Source of the DNA: DASQFI01 sp963780895 | Lineage (GTDB): Bacteria; Acidobacteriota; Vicinamibacteria; Vicinamibacterales; SCN-69-37 | Direction of reading: 5' to 3' | NCBI GenBank assembly: GCA_963780895.1 | Contig: CAWAEG010000005.1 | Coordinates: 310,001 to 374,000 of the forward strand | Length of the DNA: 64,000 nucleotides | Shown here: positions 18,035-25,722 of the stretch, piece by piece | Position numbering within the stretch: position 1 is the stretch's first letter | Layout of the letters: each line of letters opens with the position of its first letter | Translations under genes and position numbers: made by a program | Notes under the pieces: generated by a model | What the model saw: the letters and a program-made list of their open reading frames with translations, nothing else | Databases searched by the model: none | Told to the model about the DNA's origin: nothing

Positions 18035-19235
18035 ACGGCCGGCCGGGACTCAAACCGAAAAGCATCTCACAGGCGATCCAGATCTCGTCCATCGATTTCC
18101 CGAGCTGGTGCTCGTCGTCAACCATCCGGAGATCGACGTTCGGGCGCGTGCGAGCCCAGCGCTCGACCATGCGCGGATCGACCGACTCGTCCCGCGTGCC
18201 CTGGAAAACGAGGATGGGTATCTGGAGGTCCAGCCCGAAGGCGTCGTACCTGGCGGCATCTTCGTACAGTGCGAACTTGACGTCGCGATGTTCGTTCCAC
18301 GCGTAGTGAAAGATGCCCAGCCGGCCGGTGCGCCGCCATTCGTCGACGTTCGCACCCTGGGGACCGTCGCCCAGGTCGAGCGCGGGCGCCAGCAGCACGA
18401 GCCGGTCCACGGCGCGATGCTGCGCGGCCGCGTGCACGGCCACGAACGCGCCAAGGCTCGAGCCGATGAGTGCGACAGGACCGCGTGGGGCCGCACCAAC
18501 GGCATCACGCGTCTGATCCAGCATGCGGGTGACCGTGAGATCTTCGAACGACGGCTGGTTGAAATCCGGACACGCGAAGGAAACGTTGTGCCGCGCCAGT
18601 TCCCGCTCGAACCGGACGGCCTTCGACGAAGCCGGCGACGACGCGAAGCCGTGGAGATAGATGACGTGGCCGACGGCAGCCATGTACGGTTTGTGCCCTT
18701 TTGCCTTTTGCCTTTGGCCTCCGGCCCTTACGCGTAGTACCTGCTTGTACATCCCGCGCCTGAACAGCCACCCGCCGAGCGGACCCAGCCAGCCGAGCAC
18801 GTAGTACATGTGCCCGAGGTCCATCAACTCGATCAGGTTGCCGTCCATGTCGCGCGCGAAGAAAAACGTGTGGCCGCGCGGCGATCGTTCCGGTTTGCTG
18901 ACGCACTCGACGCCCTTGCTGACGAGGTAGTCGTACCAGCGCTGGGTGTTCCGCACGTTGAACGAGAAATGCGTCAGGCCGATCCGGTTCCACGGCACGG
19001 CGATCGACGGCTGCGCGGGCCGGAACTCGAAGATCTCGAGGACGCCGCCTCCGGGAACGCGAATCCAGCCGATCTTGCACGAAGGCGCCGGCGCGTCGAC
19101 GCCGAAAAACGTCCGCACCCGCTCCGGCGGCGTGTCGGCGACGCCGACCAGCGGACAGCCGAACACTTCCCAGTAAAACTTCACGGTGCGGTTGAAATCC
19201 GAAACGGTGAGGCCGACGTGGCTGAACGATTTCAT
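18024..19235 (-). CDS. VOC (glyoxalase-like) domain fused to a YqiA-type alpha/beta hydrolase
   Basis: One 403-residue frame with two unrelated domains. Residues 1-165 are a vicinal-oxygen-chelate domain (SHVGLTVSDFNRTVKFYWEV, THFSFNVRNTQRWYDYLVSKG, FARDMDGNLIELMD). Residues 185-403 are an alpha/beta hydrolase (YLHGFASSPASSKA, nucleophile in LIGSSLGAFVA, Asp in VFQGTRDESVDP, His in DDEHQLGKS). The linker at about 170-184 (RAGGQRQKAKGHKPY) is encoded by a word-array repeat, so two genes may have been joined when the repeat removed the stop; M185 (18683) could still be an independent start. The ATG directly abuts a REP hairpin and has no Shine-Dalgarno. It is the last gene of an operon with the GMC and Gfo/Idh genes. 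Confidence 0.85.
   Translation of the reverse strand: MKSFSHVGLTVSDFNRTVKFYWEVFGCPLVGVADTPPERVRTFFGVDAPAPSCKIGWIRVPGGGVLEIFEFRPAQPSIAVPWNRIGLTHFSFNVRNTQRWYDYLVSKGVECVSKPERSPRGHTFFFARDMDGNLIELMDLGHMYYVLGWLGPLGGWLFRRGMYKQVLRVRAGGQRQKAKGHKPYMAAVGHVIYLHGFASSPASSKAVRFERELARHNVSFACPDFNQPSFEDLTVTRMLDQTRDAVGAAPRGPVALIGSSLGAFVAVHAAAQHRAVDRLVLLAPALDLGDGPQGANVDEWRRTGRLGIFHYAWNEHRDVKFALYEDAARYDAFGLDLQIPILVFQGTRDESVDPRMVERWARTRPNVDLRMVDDEHQLGKSMDEIWIACEMLFGLSPGRPFIL
18694..18735. repeat. Word-array repeat (GCCTTTTGCCTTTGGCC type) inside the VOC-hydrolase frame
   Basis: CCCTTTTGCCTTTTGCC and TTTGGCCTCCGGCCC form a one-armed array. It encodes the linker between the two domains on the minus strand without a stop codon. 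Confidence 0.7.
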
Positions 19236-19283
19236 GGGGACGGGTTAGTTTTCCACAGATTCGTCGAAAACTAACCCGTCCCC
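19236..19283. repeat. REP-like hairpin, GGGGACGGGT family, copy 1
   Basis: Arms GGGGACGGGTTAGTTTT (19236-19252) and its exact inverse (19267-19283) with a 14-base loop containing CCACAGATTCGTCG. It supplies the last codons and TAG stop (19271-19273) of the GMC gene and ends one base before the ATG of the next gene. Related copies are at 26148-26249 and 45098-45178. Confidence 0.85.
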
Positions 19284-20818
19284 GCAATGTGCTCCGCAAC
19301 CCGCAGCGCCTGCGCGGCAATCGTCAGCCCGGGATTCACCGCCGCCGACGAGGGAAAGAACGACGCGTCCACGACGAACAGATTTTCGACGTCGTGCGAC
19401 CGGCAGAACGGATCGAGCACCGACGTGCGTGGGTCGGTGCCGAACACCAGCGTGCCGCACTGGTGCGTCGTGTTGCGCACGCCGACCGAGTGCGCGAACA
19501 CGCGGGGCGACCAGCAGCCGAGCCGCGCCAGGATTTGTCGAAGCTCCTCGACGAGCATCGTGTGCGCGCGCACGTTGTTCGGCCGATAGTCGAGGACGAT
19601 CCGGCCGTCCGGCGCCAGCGTCACCCGGCTCTCCGTGTCGGGTAGATCCTCCGTCATCGCGAGCCAGTCGGTCGCGCGCGACACCCATTGCTCGTAGGCC
19701 CAGAGCGGGATGCGGCGCATCTCGATGCCTTTGTAGACCCACATGTCGCCCACCGCTTTGGCCATGACCGCGGCCGTGCGGCCCTGGGACTGGATCTGCC
19801 CCAGCGGGAACGGCGTGTACCGTCCGCGCAGGTAGAAGTCGTTGATGGCGAGCGTCTTCTGAAAGACGTCCGGGTTCTTCCCCCAATCGACGCCCTGCAT
19901 CATCGTCGCCAGGTGCGCCATGTATCGACGGCCGACCAGCCCGGACGAATTCGCGAGCCCGTTCGGATGCCGGTCGGTCGCGGAACGCAGCAGCAGCGCG
20001 GCGGAGTTGACGGCGCCGCAGGAGATGATGCACAGCGGCGTCTCGACCTGACGGCGTTCGCCATCCCGCACGATCTCGACAGCCATGATGCGCGTGCCGG
20101 CCGGATTCGTCACCAGTCGCTCCGCGCGCGCGTTGGTCCACATCGTCACGTTCTCGCGCGAGAGCGCGGGAACGATGCCGCACGTCTCGGCATCGCTTCT
20201 CATCCGGATGCGGCACGGAAAAGAGTTGCACGTGCGGCACAACATGCACCCGCCGGGCTCGCCCGGCCGTAGCAATCCGAGCGGCAGCGGAGCGGGGTGC
20301 AGACCCTGACCGCGGAGCTCCTCGACCATTCGCGACATCCGTGGCTGATGGGCAATCGGCGGATGGGGAAATGGCCCTCGGGGCGGCTCCGTGGGATCGA
20401 TGCCGTGCTGGCCGTGCACCTGATACATGCACTCGGCGCGGTCGTAGTACGGGGCGAGCGTGTCGTACGAAATCGGCCAGGCGGGCGAAACACCGTCGAG
20501 ATGTTCGGTCGCCTCGAAGTCCTGGCGCCGGAACCGGTACAGCACGCCGCCCCAGAACTTCGTGTTGCCGCCGACCACGTAGTGCATGTACGGCCGGAAG
20601 TCGCGGCCGTCGCCGTCGAGCCAGTGTTCGGTGGTGCGATAGCGGAGCTGCTGCCAGACGGCCGACGGGTCCCAGTTCTCGTCTTCGCTGGGTACGACCT
20701 CGCCGCGTTCGACGACCAGGATGCGGGCGCCGGTATCCGCCAGCGCGTGGGCCATGGTTCCCCCACCGGCGCCGCTGCCGACGATGACGATGTCGAACCG
20801 TTCGTGCTGCATTACCAC
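19271..20818 (-). CDS. GMC family FAD-dependent oxidoreductase
   Basis: A 515-residue flavoenzyme with the N-terminal FAD motif (DIVIVGSGAGGGTMAHALA), ERG ribose-binding acid, GGNTKFWGGVLYRF, and a C-terminal GMC_oxred_C domain (SVGVRNTTHQCGTLVFGTDP, with the active-site region ending VDASFFPSSAAVNPGLTIAA). An unusual Cys cluster (GGCMLCRTCNSFPCR) lies near residue 190. GMC proteins next to Gfo/Idh genes often oxidise sugars or glycosides, for example to 3-keto sugars; that role is inferred from context. The start is a GTG at 20818; an ATG two codons later is possible. It follows the Gfo/Idh gene by one base. Its last residues and stop are encoded by a REP hairpin. Confidence 0.9.
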   Translation of the reverse strand: MVMQHERFDIVIVGSGAGGGTMAHALADTGARILVVERGEVVPSEDENWDPSAVWQQLRYRTTEHWLDGDGRDFRPYMHYVVGGNTKFWGGVLYRFRRQDFEATEHLDGVSPAWPISYDTLAPYYDRAECMYQVHGQHGIDPTEPPRGPFPHPPIAHQPRMSRMVEELRGQGLHPAPLPLGLLRPGEPGGCMLCRTCNSFPCRIRMRSDAETCGIVPALSRENVTMWTNARAERLVTNPAGTRIMAVEIVRDGERRQVETPLCIISCGAVNSAALLLRSATDRHPNGLANSSGLVGRRYMAHLATMMQGVDWGKNPDVFQKTLAINDFYLRGRYTPFPLGQIQSQGRTAAVMAKAVGDMWVYKGIEMRRIPLWAYEQWVSRATDWLAMTEDLPDTESRVTLAPDGRIVLDYRPNNVRAHTMLVEELRQILARLGCWSPRVFAHSVGVRNTTHQCGTLVFGTDPRTSVLDPFCRSHDVENLFVVDASFFPSSAAVNPGLTIAAQALRVAEHIAGTG

Positions 20819-20819
20819 G

Positions 20820-21809
20820 TCAAATCAAGTGGCTTTCGGCTTGCCGAGCGTACACCTGATCCATCAGCCGCTGGTCCTCCATCGCGCGCTCGAGGGACAT
20901 CTCCGGCGCGCGCCCGTCCCGGATTGCCGCGATGAAGTCACGATACATCGCGCGGTAGCCGCGGATGTCGCGGAGTCCCGGAACGATGATCCGCGGCAAC
21001 CCCTGCCCGCGCACAAGGATCACGGCGCCGTTCGATTCGAACGAGATGACGCCTTTCCGCCCGTACAGCTTCGACAACCGCAGTCCTTTCAGGAGCGAGG
21101 GGATCTCGCGCGAGTAGTACAGCGCGCCGACCGCCCCGTTGTCATATCGGAACGCGACGAGCATGCTTTTAGCCCGGCGGTCGTGCGGGTCGTCGCTCGC
21201 GGCCGAAAGGGACGGGCGGTAGCCCTGGATCGTGGTGATCTTCGGCCCCAGGCTGCCGGCGATGTGGAGCCAGTGGATGCCCTCTTCGAAGAAGGCGTCG
21301 CCGCCCGCCATGTCTTCGTCGTTGCGCCAGTCGTTGGCGGTCTTGAGGCGGCGCACGATCGTCACGAAGTGCCCGAAGACCATCTCGCCGATGGCGCCGG
21401 CGGCGAGAAGCTGCCGCAGCTTCACGGCGAGCGGTTTGTAGTGATCGTTCTCGCCGACAATGACGACGCGCTTCGCACGGTCGCGCTCGACCCGGACCTG
21501 CTCGTAGTCGGCCATGCGCGGGAACGCCGGCTTCTCGACGAGCACGTGTTTGCCGGCGCGCAGGGCCTTCAGCGTCAGATCGAGATGGAATCGCGGCGGC
21601 ACCGCGACGACGACGGCATCCACCTTTGGGTCGGCGATCGCGTCGTCATAGCTCGCGTAAATGCCTTCCCCGCCGTATCGCCGGCAGAATGTCTCCGCCC
21701 GGGCGCGATCGCGACTCGCATACCCGCGGACGATCGGGGGTGTGAACGATTTGAGGTGGCGGCTGTGCACTCCGGTGATGAAGCCGCAGCCGAGGAAGAC
21801 GATCCGCAC
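20820..21809 (-). CDS. Gfo/Idh/MocA family oxidoreductase
   Basis: A 329-residue NAD(P)-dependent sugar or inositol-type dehydrogenase. The N-terminal Rossmann motif is MRIVFLGCGFITGVHSRHL, the conserved EKP motif is KHVLVEKPAF, and the C-terminal substrate domain has GGDAFFEEGIHWLHIAGSLG with the catalytic-type His. The GTG start is eight bases after TATGAT. It heads the operon with the GMC oxidoreductase and the VOC-hydrolase, which suggests stepwise redox work on a sugar derivative. The substrate is unknown. Confidence 0.9.
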   Translation of the reverse strand: MRIVFLGCGFITGVHSRHLKSFTPPIVRGYASRDRARAETFCRRYGGEGIYASYDDAIADPKVDAVVVAVPPRFHLDLTLKALRAGKHVLVEKPAFPRMADYEQVRVERDRAKRVVIVGENDHYKPLAVKLRQLLAAGAIGEMVFGHFVTIVRRLKTANDWRNDEDMAGGDAFFEEGIHWLHIAGSLGPKITTIQGYRPSLSAASDDPHDRRAKSMLVAFRYDNGAVGALYYSREIPSLLKGLRLSKLYGRKGVISFESNGAVILVRGQGLPRIIVPGLRDIRGYRAMYRDFIAAIRDGRAPEMSLERAMEDQRLMDQVYARQAESHLI

Positions 21810-21817
21810 CGGGGGGG

Positions 21818-21823
21818 ATCATA
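21818..21823 (-). promoter_or_regulatory. -10 box (TATGAT) eight bases before a GTG start
   Basis: TATGAT on the minus strand, then eight bases (seven Cs and a G), then GTG at 21809. No Shine-Dalgarno is present. Confidence 0.45.
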
Positions 21824-21916
21824 GACGGAGCCGGATGCCCCTGTTTGCACGCCGAAGCCCTGGCGAAGGCGGGAAATGCAGGAAGCCCGAAAGTCGGGAA
21901 GCTTGGGGAGGCCCCT

Positions 21917-22846
21917 TCAATCTGGCTTCGAGGCCGGCGGCGCAGGTGCGAGAAACGCCTTGCGAGCGAGCACGACCAATCCGGGTCGCTTCACCTTGAT
22001 GTCGATCTTGTGCATCTTGCCGTCACGAACCGGCGGAGAGAAACCCACGACGTAGCCTTCGTGCAGCCAGCGGATGATCTTCTCGACGTGAGGTTCGGGA
22101 TTCGCATATGGCCCTTCACCTGAATCGCGGAACAGGCCGCCGGTCTCGTCGACGAGTTTAAGCAGCACCGGCTCAGCCCGAATCTCCACATCCGCCCCTT
22201 GGTTCTGGGGAACGGTCAACACCCTCTTGCCCAGGGATGCGTAGACCACGCTGACGGACACGCCGGCTGCGATGGCACGCATGACAAGATCGTTGAATCC
22301 AACGGCATTGCCAGTCGACATACCGTCCGTCACCGCAATCACGCTTTGCCGAGCCAAAGCCTCGGCCCGGAGCGTACCTATGGCCTGGTCGACAGCGTCC
22401 CAGACTGGAGAGGGGCCTGACCGCTCTTCCAGTGGCCGGCGAAACGCCTCGTCGACCCACTTCTGGAGCACACGCCGGTCATCACTAAACACCGTACCCA
22501 ATCGTAGCGGCCGAGCGATGCTGCCGACGACCACGCGGTCACCCGACTGCAGTGGAGACGACCAGGATTGCCCGAATCGATATGTTGTGTGCGTGAGGTA
22601 CATGCTTCCGGTCACGTCGAGCAGGAGCACCAGAGCTACCGGCCGGCGAGCGGACGAGAAGGTTTCAACCGCGCGCGGCTGGCCGTCCACCAGAAGATCA
22701 AAGTCGGTTTGAATCAGACCAGCCACCGATTCGGCGTTGTTCCGCACGACACCGATGTCGATGTGAATGAGCTCGGCCTCGTCGATGCCGCTCTCGCGGG
22801 CGAAAGCCGCCGCAATTAGCAGCGCACCCAGGACCGCGGCCTTCAT
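21917..22846 (-). CDS. VWFA-related acidobacterial domain protein (second of pair)
   Basis: A 309-residue secreted protein with a signal peptide (MKAAVLGALLIAAAFARESG), a beta-rich lead-in (IGVVRNNAESVAGLIQTDFDLLVDGQPRAVETFSSA) and a von Willebrand A fold. The metal site is VLLLDVTGSMYL, and SVIAVTDGMSTGNA is the later strand. The C-terminal YVVGFSPPVRDGKMHKIDIKVKRPG is characteristic of this acidobacterial family, whose function is unknown. The ATG overlaps the upstream TGA (ATGA), so it is co-translated with its paralogue. Confidence 0.88.
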   Translation of the reverse strand: MKAAVLGALLIAAAFARESGIDEAELIHIDIGVVRNNAESVAGLIQTDFDLLVDGQPRAVETFSSARRPVALVLLLDVTGSMYLTHTTYRFGQSWSSPLQSGDRVVVGSIARPLRLGTVFSDDRRVLQKWVDEAFRRPLEERSGPSPVWDAVDQAIGTLRAEALARQSVIAVTDGMSTGNAVGFNDLVMRAIAAGVSVSVVYASLGKRVLTVPQNQGADVEIRAEPVLLKLVDETGGLFRDSGEGPYANPEPHVEKIIRWLHEGYVVGFSPPVRDGKMHKIDIKVKRPGLVVLARKAFLAPAPPASKPD

Positions 22847-23730
22847 CGGACGCTCGGAGTGACGTACTGGCTTCGCGCGCGAACGGTGGCATCCGGTCGA
22901 TTCAGCCGGACCTCAATCCGGTGTGTTTTGCCATCGAGGATCCGCGGGACGAATCCGATGAGATACTGATGACGTAGTTCCTCGGCGATACGGGCGAACG
23001 TGGCTGGAAGGTCGGCGTCGTCCGGTACTTCCATACGGCCGCCACCGGTCGCGTCGGTCAGGATGTTGAGCTCACCGCGAATCAGCCAGCCCTCGAGCGC
23101 GACCGCGTAAACCATCACACTTTCGGCAATCGCGCGTTCGAGAACCTGACCGAGGCTATGGCGCCATCCGGGGCTAAGATGACCGTCGGCCGGGCTCCAG
23201 TGTCTTCCCCGCGTCATGACGAGCACGACCCGCCGGCTGGTTTCGCCGTCGAGGCCGGTCATTCCGGCGTCGATGCCTTGCCACAATGGCGTGCTCTGGA
23301 GAGTTGGCCACATTTCCTCGCGCAGTACTCGACGCAAGACCGTCTTCTCGCTCGTTGGTTTGGGCGGACCGGTGGCCACTTCGAAGCCCACGAACGACCC
23401 GATCACGGCGCGATCCTCTGGCCGTAGCGCGTCGATAAAGCTCGCAGCTGCATCACGCAGCCGAACGACCCGCATTGCGCCGCCCGACACATCGAGCATT
23501 ACGGCCACGCTGAATGGCTGAGGCTTGTTCGAAAACACAGTAATCTCAGTCGGCCGGCCATCGTCGAATACCTGAAAATCCCGCTGTTCCAAGTCAGGGA
23601 CGAGGCGCCCGTCCCCGCCCCGGACCGTCGCGTAGATGCTCACGGTTTCCGTCCGCGCGCGGAATGCAGGCTGCTGGATGAACAGGACCAGAAGAAGCGT
23701 GGACAGCCCAACGAATATTGGCGGCACCAT
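22843..23730 (-). CDS. VWFA-related acidobacterial domain protein (first of pair)
   Basis: A 295-residue secreted protein of the same family as its downstream neighbour. It has an N-terminal hydrophobic segment (PPIFVGLSTLLLVLFIQQPAF), VSIYATVRGGDGRLVPDLEQRDFQVFDDGRPTEI in two stretches, and a degenerate metal site (VAVMLDVSGGAM, with Gly-Gly where the paralogue has Gly-Ser). It ends YLIGFVPRILDGKTHRIEVRL. Possible roles are protein-protein binding at the envelope. The pair forms an operon with a four-base overlap. Confidence 0.86.
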   Translation of the reverse strand: MVPPIFVGLSTLLLVLFIQQPAFRARTETVSIYATVRGGDGRLVPDLEQRDFQVFDDGRPTEITVFSNKPQPFSVAVMLDVSGGAMRVVRLRDAAASFIDALRPEDRAVIGSFVGFEVATGPPKPTSEKTVLRRVLREEMWPTLQSTPLWQGIDAGMTGLDGETSRRVVLVMTRGRHWSPADGHLSPGWRHSLGQVLERAIAESVMVYAVALEGWLIRGELNILTDATGGGRMEVPDDADLPATFARIAEELRHQYLIGFVPRILDGKTHRIEVRLNRPDATVRARSQYVTPSVR

Positions 23731-23806
23731 TTACCGTGGAATGCCCGCATTGTAGCTCCGGGAACGGGCAGCAGCTCCGGGCGTGTGGCGCCGGCACAGT
23801 GCCGTA

Positions 23807-23985
23807 CTACCCCCCTTCCGTTCCGGAGGCATCACATCCACCGCAGGTTTCGGCCGCGTCTCGACTGATGGCGGTCGCGCTGTTCGTCGTCTCCGCCGCT
23901 GCGACCGAGCTGGCCGCGCCGATGAGCGCGAATGGTACGCCCCGTGATCGGCGACCTGGTCAACCAGCACCGGCGGGTCAGCCAT
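23807..23985 (-). pseudogene. Possible remnant of a MNT/AbiEii-type nucleotidyltransferase
   Basis: After the small gene 23978-24190 a frame opens at an overlapping ATG (MADPPVLVDQVADHG) and, with one frameshift near 23940, continues VPFALIGAASSVAAAETT to a stop at 23807. The VPFALIGAAS segment resembles the first strand and helix of small nucleotidyltransferases, which often follow a short partner gene. The rest of such a domain is absent. Evidence is short, so this may be chance. The remaining non-coding parts of 23731-24294 show nothing else recognisable. Confidence 0.25.
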
Positions 23986-24190
23986 CGTGGGCGCGCGAGG
24001 GCCTGCGACCGACGCGCCGGTGGTGCCGGATCAGCGCCCTGGCGTCGAGTGCCGAGAGCTGACGGGCCTCGCACAGCGCGGCGACGTCGGCGTCGCCGAG
24101 GTCGAGCGCCTGTTCCATTCGGGCTTCCGGCGTAAGATCAGCGGCGCGCCGCCGGCTCTCCGCTCGCAAATCGTCGGCGACCGATCGCAT
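23978..24190 (-). CDS. Small hypothetical protein (70 aa)
   Basis: MRSVADDLRAESRRRAADL begins a highly charged helical protein with EARMEQALDLGDADVAALC, then ARQLSALDARALIRHHRRVGRRPS. The pattern (helix, LGDADV, DARALIRxxRRxGRRPS) resembles short proteins that precede nucleotidyltransferase-like genes in several environmental bacteria, possibly antitoxin-like. The stop overlaps a downstream ATG by eight bases. Function unknown; coding status is moderately supported by composition and this recurring pattern. Confidence 0.45.
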   Translation of the reverse strand: MRSVADDLRAESRRRAADLTPEARMEQALDLGDADVAALCEARQLSALDARALIRHHRRVGRRPSRAHDG

Positions 24191-24294
24191 GGCGTAAGTC
24201 AGTATAGCGGCGGATGGCCGGCCGGACGGGAACCACGCCGACCGATTCGGTGGCCTCAGCCATGCTACCCTGCCACCGTTCCGGAGGAATCGCC

Positions 24295-25554
24295 ATGCCT
24301 CGTCTGTCGCCGGATTTCGTTCGTCTCGCTGCCGCGGCGCTGCCGCTGGCGTTCGTTGCGGCGATCACCGTCCGCGCATCGATCGATCAACAGTCAGCTC
24401 CATCCTCCATCACCATCCGCGCCGCTCGCGTCCTCGACGGCCGCGGCAAGACCATCACGAACGGCGTCGTCGAAGTGCAGGGGTCGAAGATCGTGAAGGT
24501 CGATCAGCGGTCCGGCCCTGTGACGCACGACCTCGGCGACACGACGCTCCTGCCCGGCATGATCGACGTCCACACGCACGTCGACTGGCACTTCCAGCCG
24601 AATGGACTCTACGGTGTCCGTGAGGGCCAGCCGCGGGAAACGCCGGAGCAGACACAGGCCGCCATCGCCGCCAATCTCAAGGCGACGCTCGAAGCAGGTT
24701 TCACGACGGTCCAGAACGTCGGCAATGGCGGCGACAAGGCGCTCCGGGACGCGATCGCGGACGGCAAGCTGGTCGGGCCGCGCATCCTCACGTCGCTGGG
24801 TCAGATCCAGGCGGGCCCGCGCAACGCGCCGACGCTCCCCGAACAGCTTCGCGAGCGTGTGCGGCAGCTCAAAGCCAACGGCGCCGACGTGATCAAGATC
24901 TTCGCGTCCGAGAGCATCCGCACCGGCGGCGCGCCGACGATGTCGCAGGAGCAGCTCGACGCGGTCTGCGGCGAGGCGAAGGCGCAGGGGCTGCGGACGC
25001 TCGTGCACGCGCATGCCGCCGAAGCGATCATCCGGGTCGTGAAGGCCGGCTGCACGCAGGTCGAGCACGGCGCCTACGCGAGCGACGAAGCGCTCAAGAT
25101 GATGAAGGACGCGGGAACGTATTTCGACCCCAACATCGGCCTCGTGCTCCAGAACTACATCGAGAACAAATCGAAGTTCCTCGGGTCGGGGAGTTACGAC
25201 GAGGCGGGCTTCGCGTTCATGGAGAAATCGGTGGGCGTGAAGGGCGAGATGTTCAAACGCGCGCTCAAGTCCGGCGTGAAGATGCCGCTCGGCACGGACG
25301 CGGTCGCCGGCGCGCACGGCCAGAACGCGCGCGAAATCATCGCGAGGGTGCAGGAAGGACAGTCCACGATGGACGGCATCATCAGCGCGACCTCGCTCGC
25401 GGCCGAGTCGATGGGGCTCGAGAAACAGATCGGCACGCTCGCGCCCGGCTATGAGGCGGACGTTATGGCCGTGTCAGGAAATCCGCTGGGGGACATCACG
25501 AAGCTGCGGAGCGTCGTATTCGTCATGAAGGGCGGGACGATCTACAAGAAGTAG
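24295..25554 (+). CDS. Secreted metal-dependent amidohydrolase (imidazolonepropionase-like)
   Basis: A 419-residue exported amidohydrolase. The ATG at 24295 has GGAGG eight bases upstream and starts a signal peptide (FVRLAAAALPLAFVAAITVRA). The metal-ligand motif HxH is in MIDVHTHVDWHF, later ligands are in LVHAHAAEAII and VEHGAYAS, and the catalytic Asp is in PLGTDAVAGAHG. The C-terminal beta-domain is GTLAPGYEADVMAVSGNPLGDI. This subgroup is often annotated as prolidase- or imidazolonepropionase-like; substrates may be dipeptides or cyclic amides. No operon partners. Confidence 0.9.
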   Translation: MPRLSPDFVRLAAAALPLAFVAAITVRASIDQQSAPSSITIRAARVLDGRGKTITNGVVEVQGSKIVKVDQRSGPVTHDLGDTTLLPGMIDVHTHVDWHFQPNGLYGVREGQPRETPEQTQAAIAANLKATLEAGFTTVQNVGNGGDKALRDAIADGKLVGPRILTSLGQIQAGPRNAPTLPEQLRERVRQLKANGADVIKIFASESIRTGGAPTMSQEQLDAVCGEAKAQGLRTLVHAHAAEAIIRVVKAGCTQVEHGAYASDEALKMMKDAGTYFDPNIGLVLQNYIENKSKFLGSGSYDEAGFAFMEKSVGVKGEMFKRALKSGVKMPLGTDAVAGAHGQNAREIIARVQEGQSTMDGIISATSLAAESMGLEKQIGTLAPGYEADVMAVSGNPLGDITKLRSVVFVMKGGTIYKK

Positions 25555-25559
25555 CGCTA

Positions 25560-25722
25560 TCGCTGCAGGTTCCGGGGTTCCGGTTCGAGGTTCCGAGGTT
25601 CCGAAGCGTTCCGGCGTTCGACGGGATTCCGAGGTTCCGAGGTGCCTGGGTTCCGGTGGTTCGGACGGCCCTTTCGCCTTTTCGCCTTTGAGCCTTTGCG
25701 CCTCTTCGAGCGCTCAGAAGCC
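25560..25722. repeat. Word-array repeats (GGTTCCGAGGTTCCG then CTTTTCGCCTTTGAGCC)
   Basis: A run of GAGGTTCCGAGGTTCCG-like words is followed by CTTTTCGCCTTTGAGCC words. It fills the gap between the amidohydrolase and the dnaE2 stop. The stretch 25612-25660 matches inverted 9651-9692. Confidence 0.75.
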
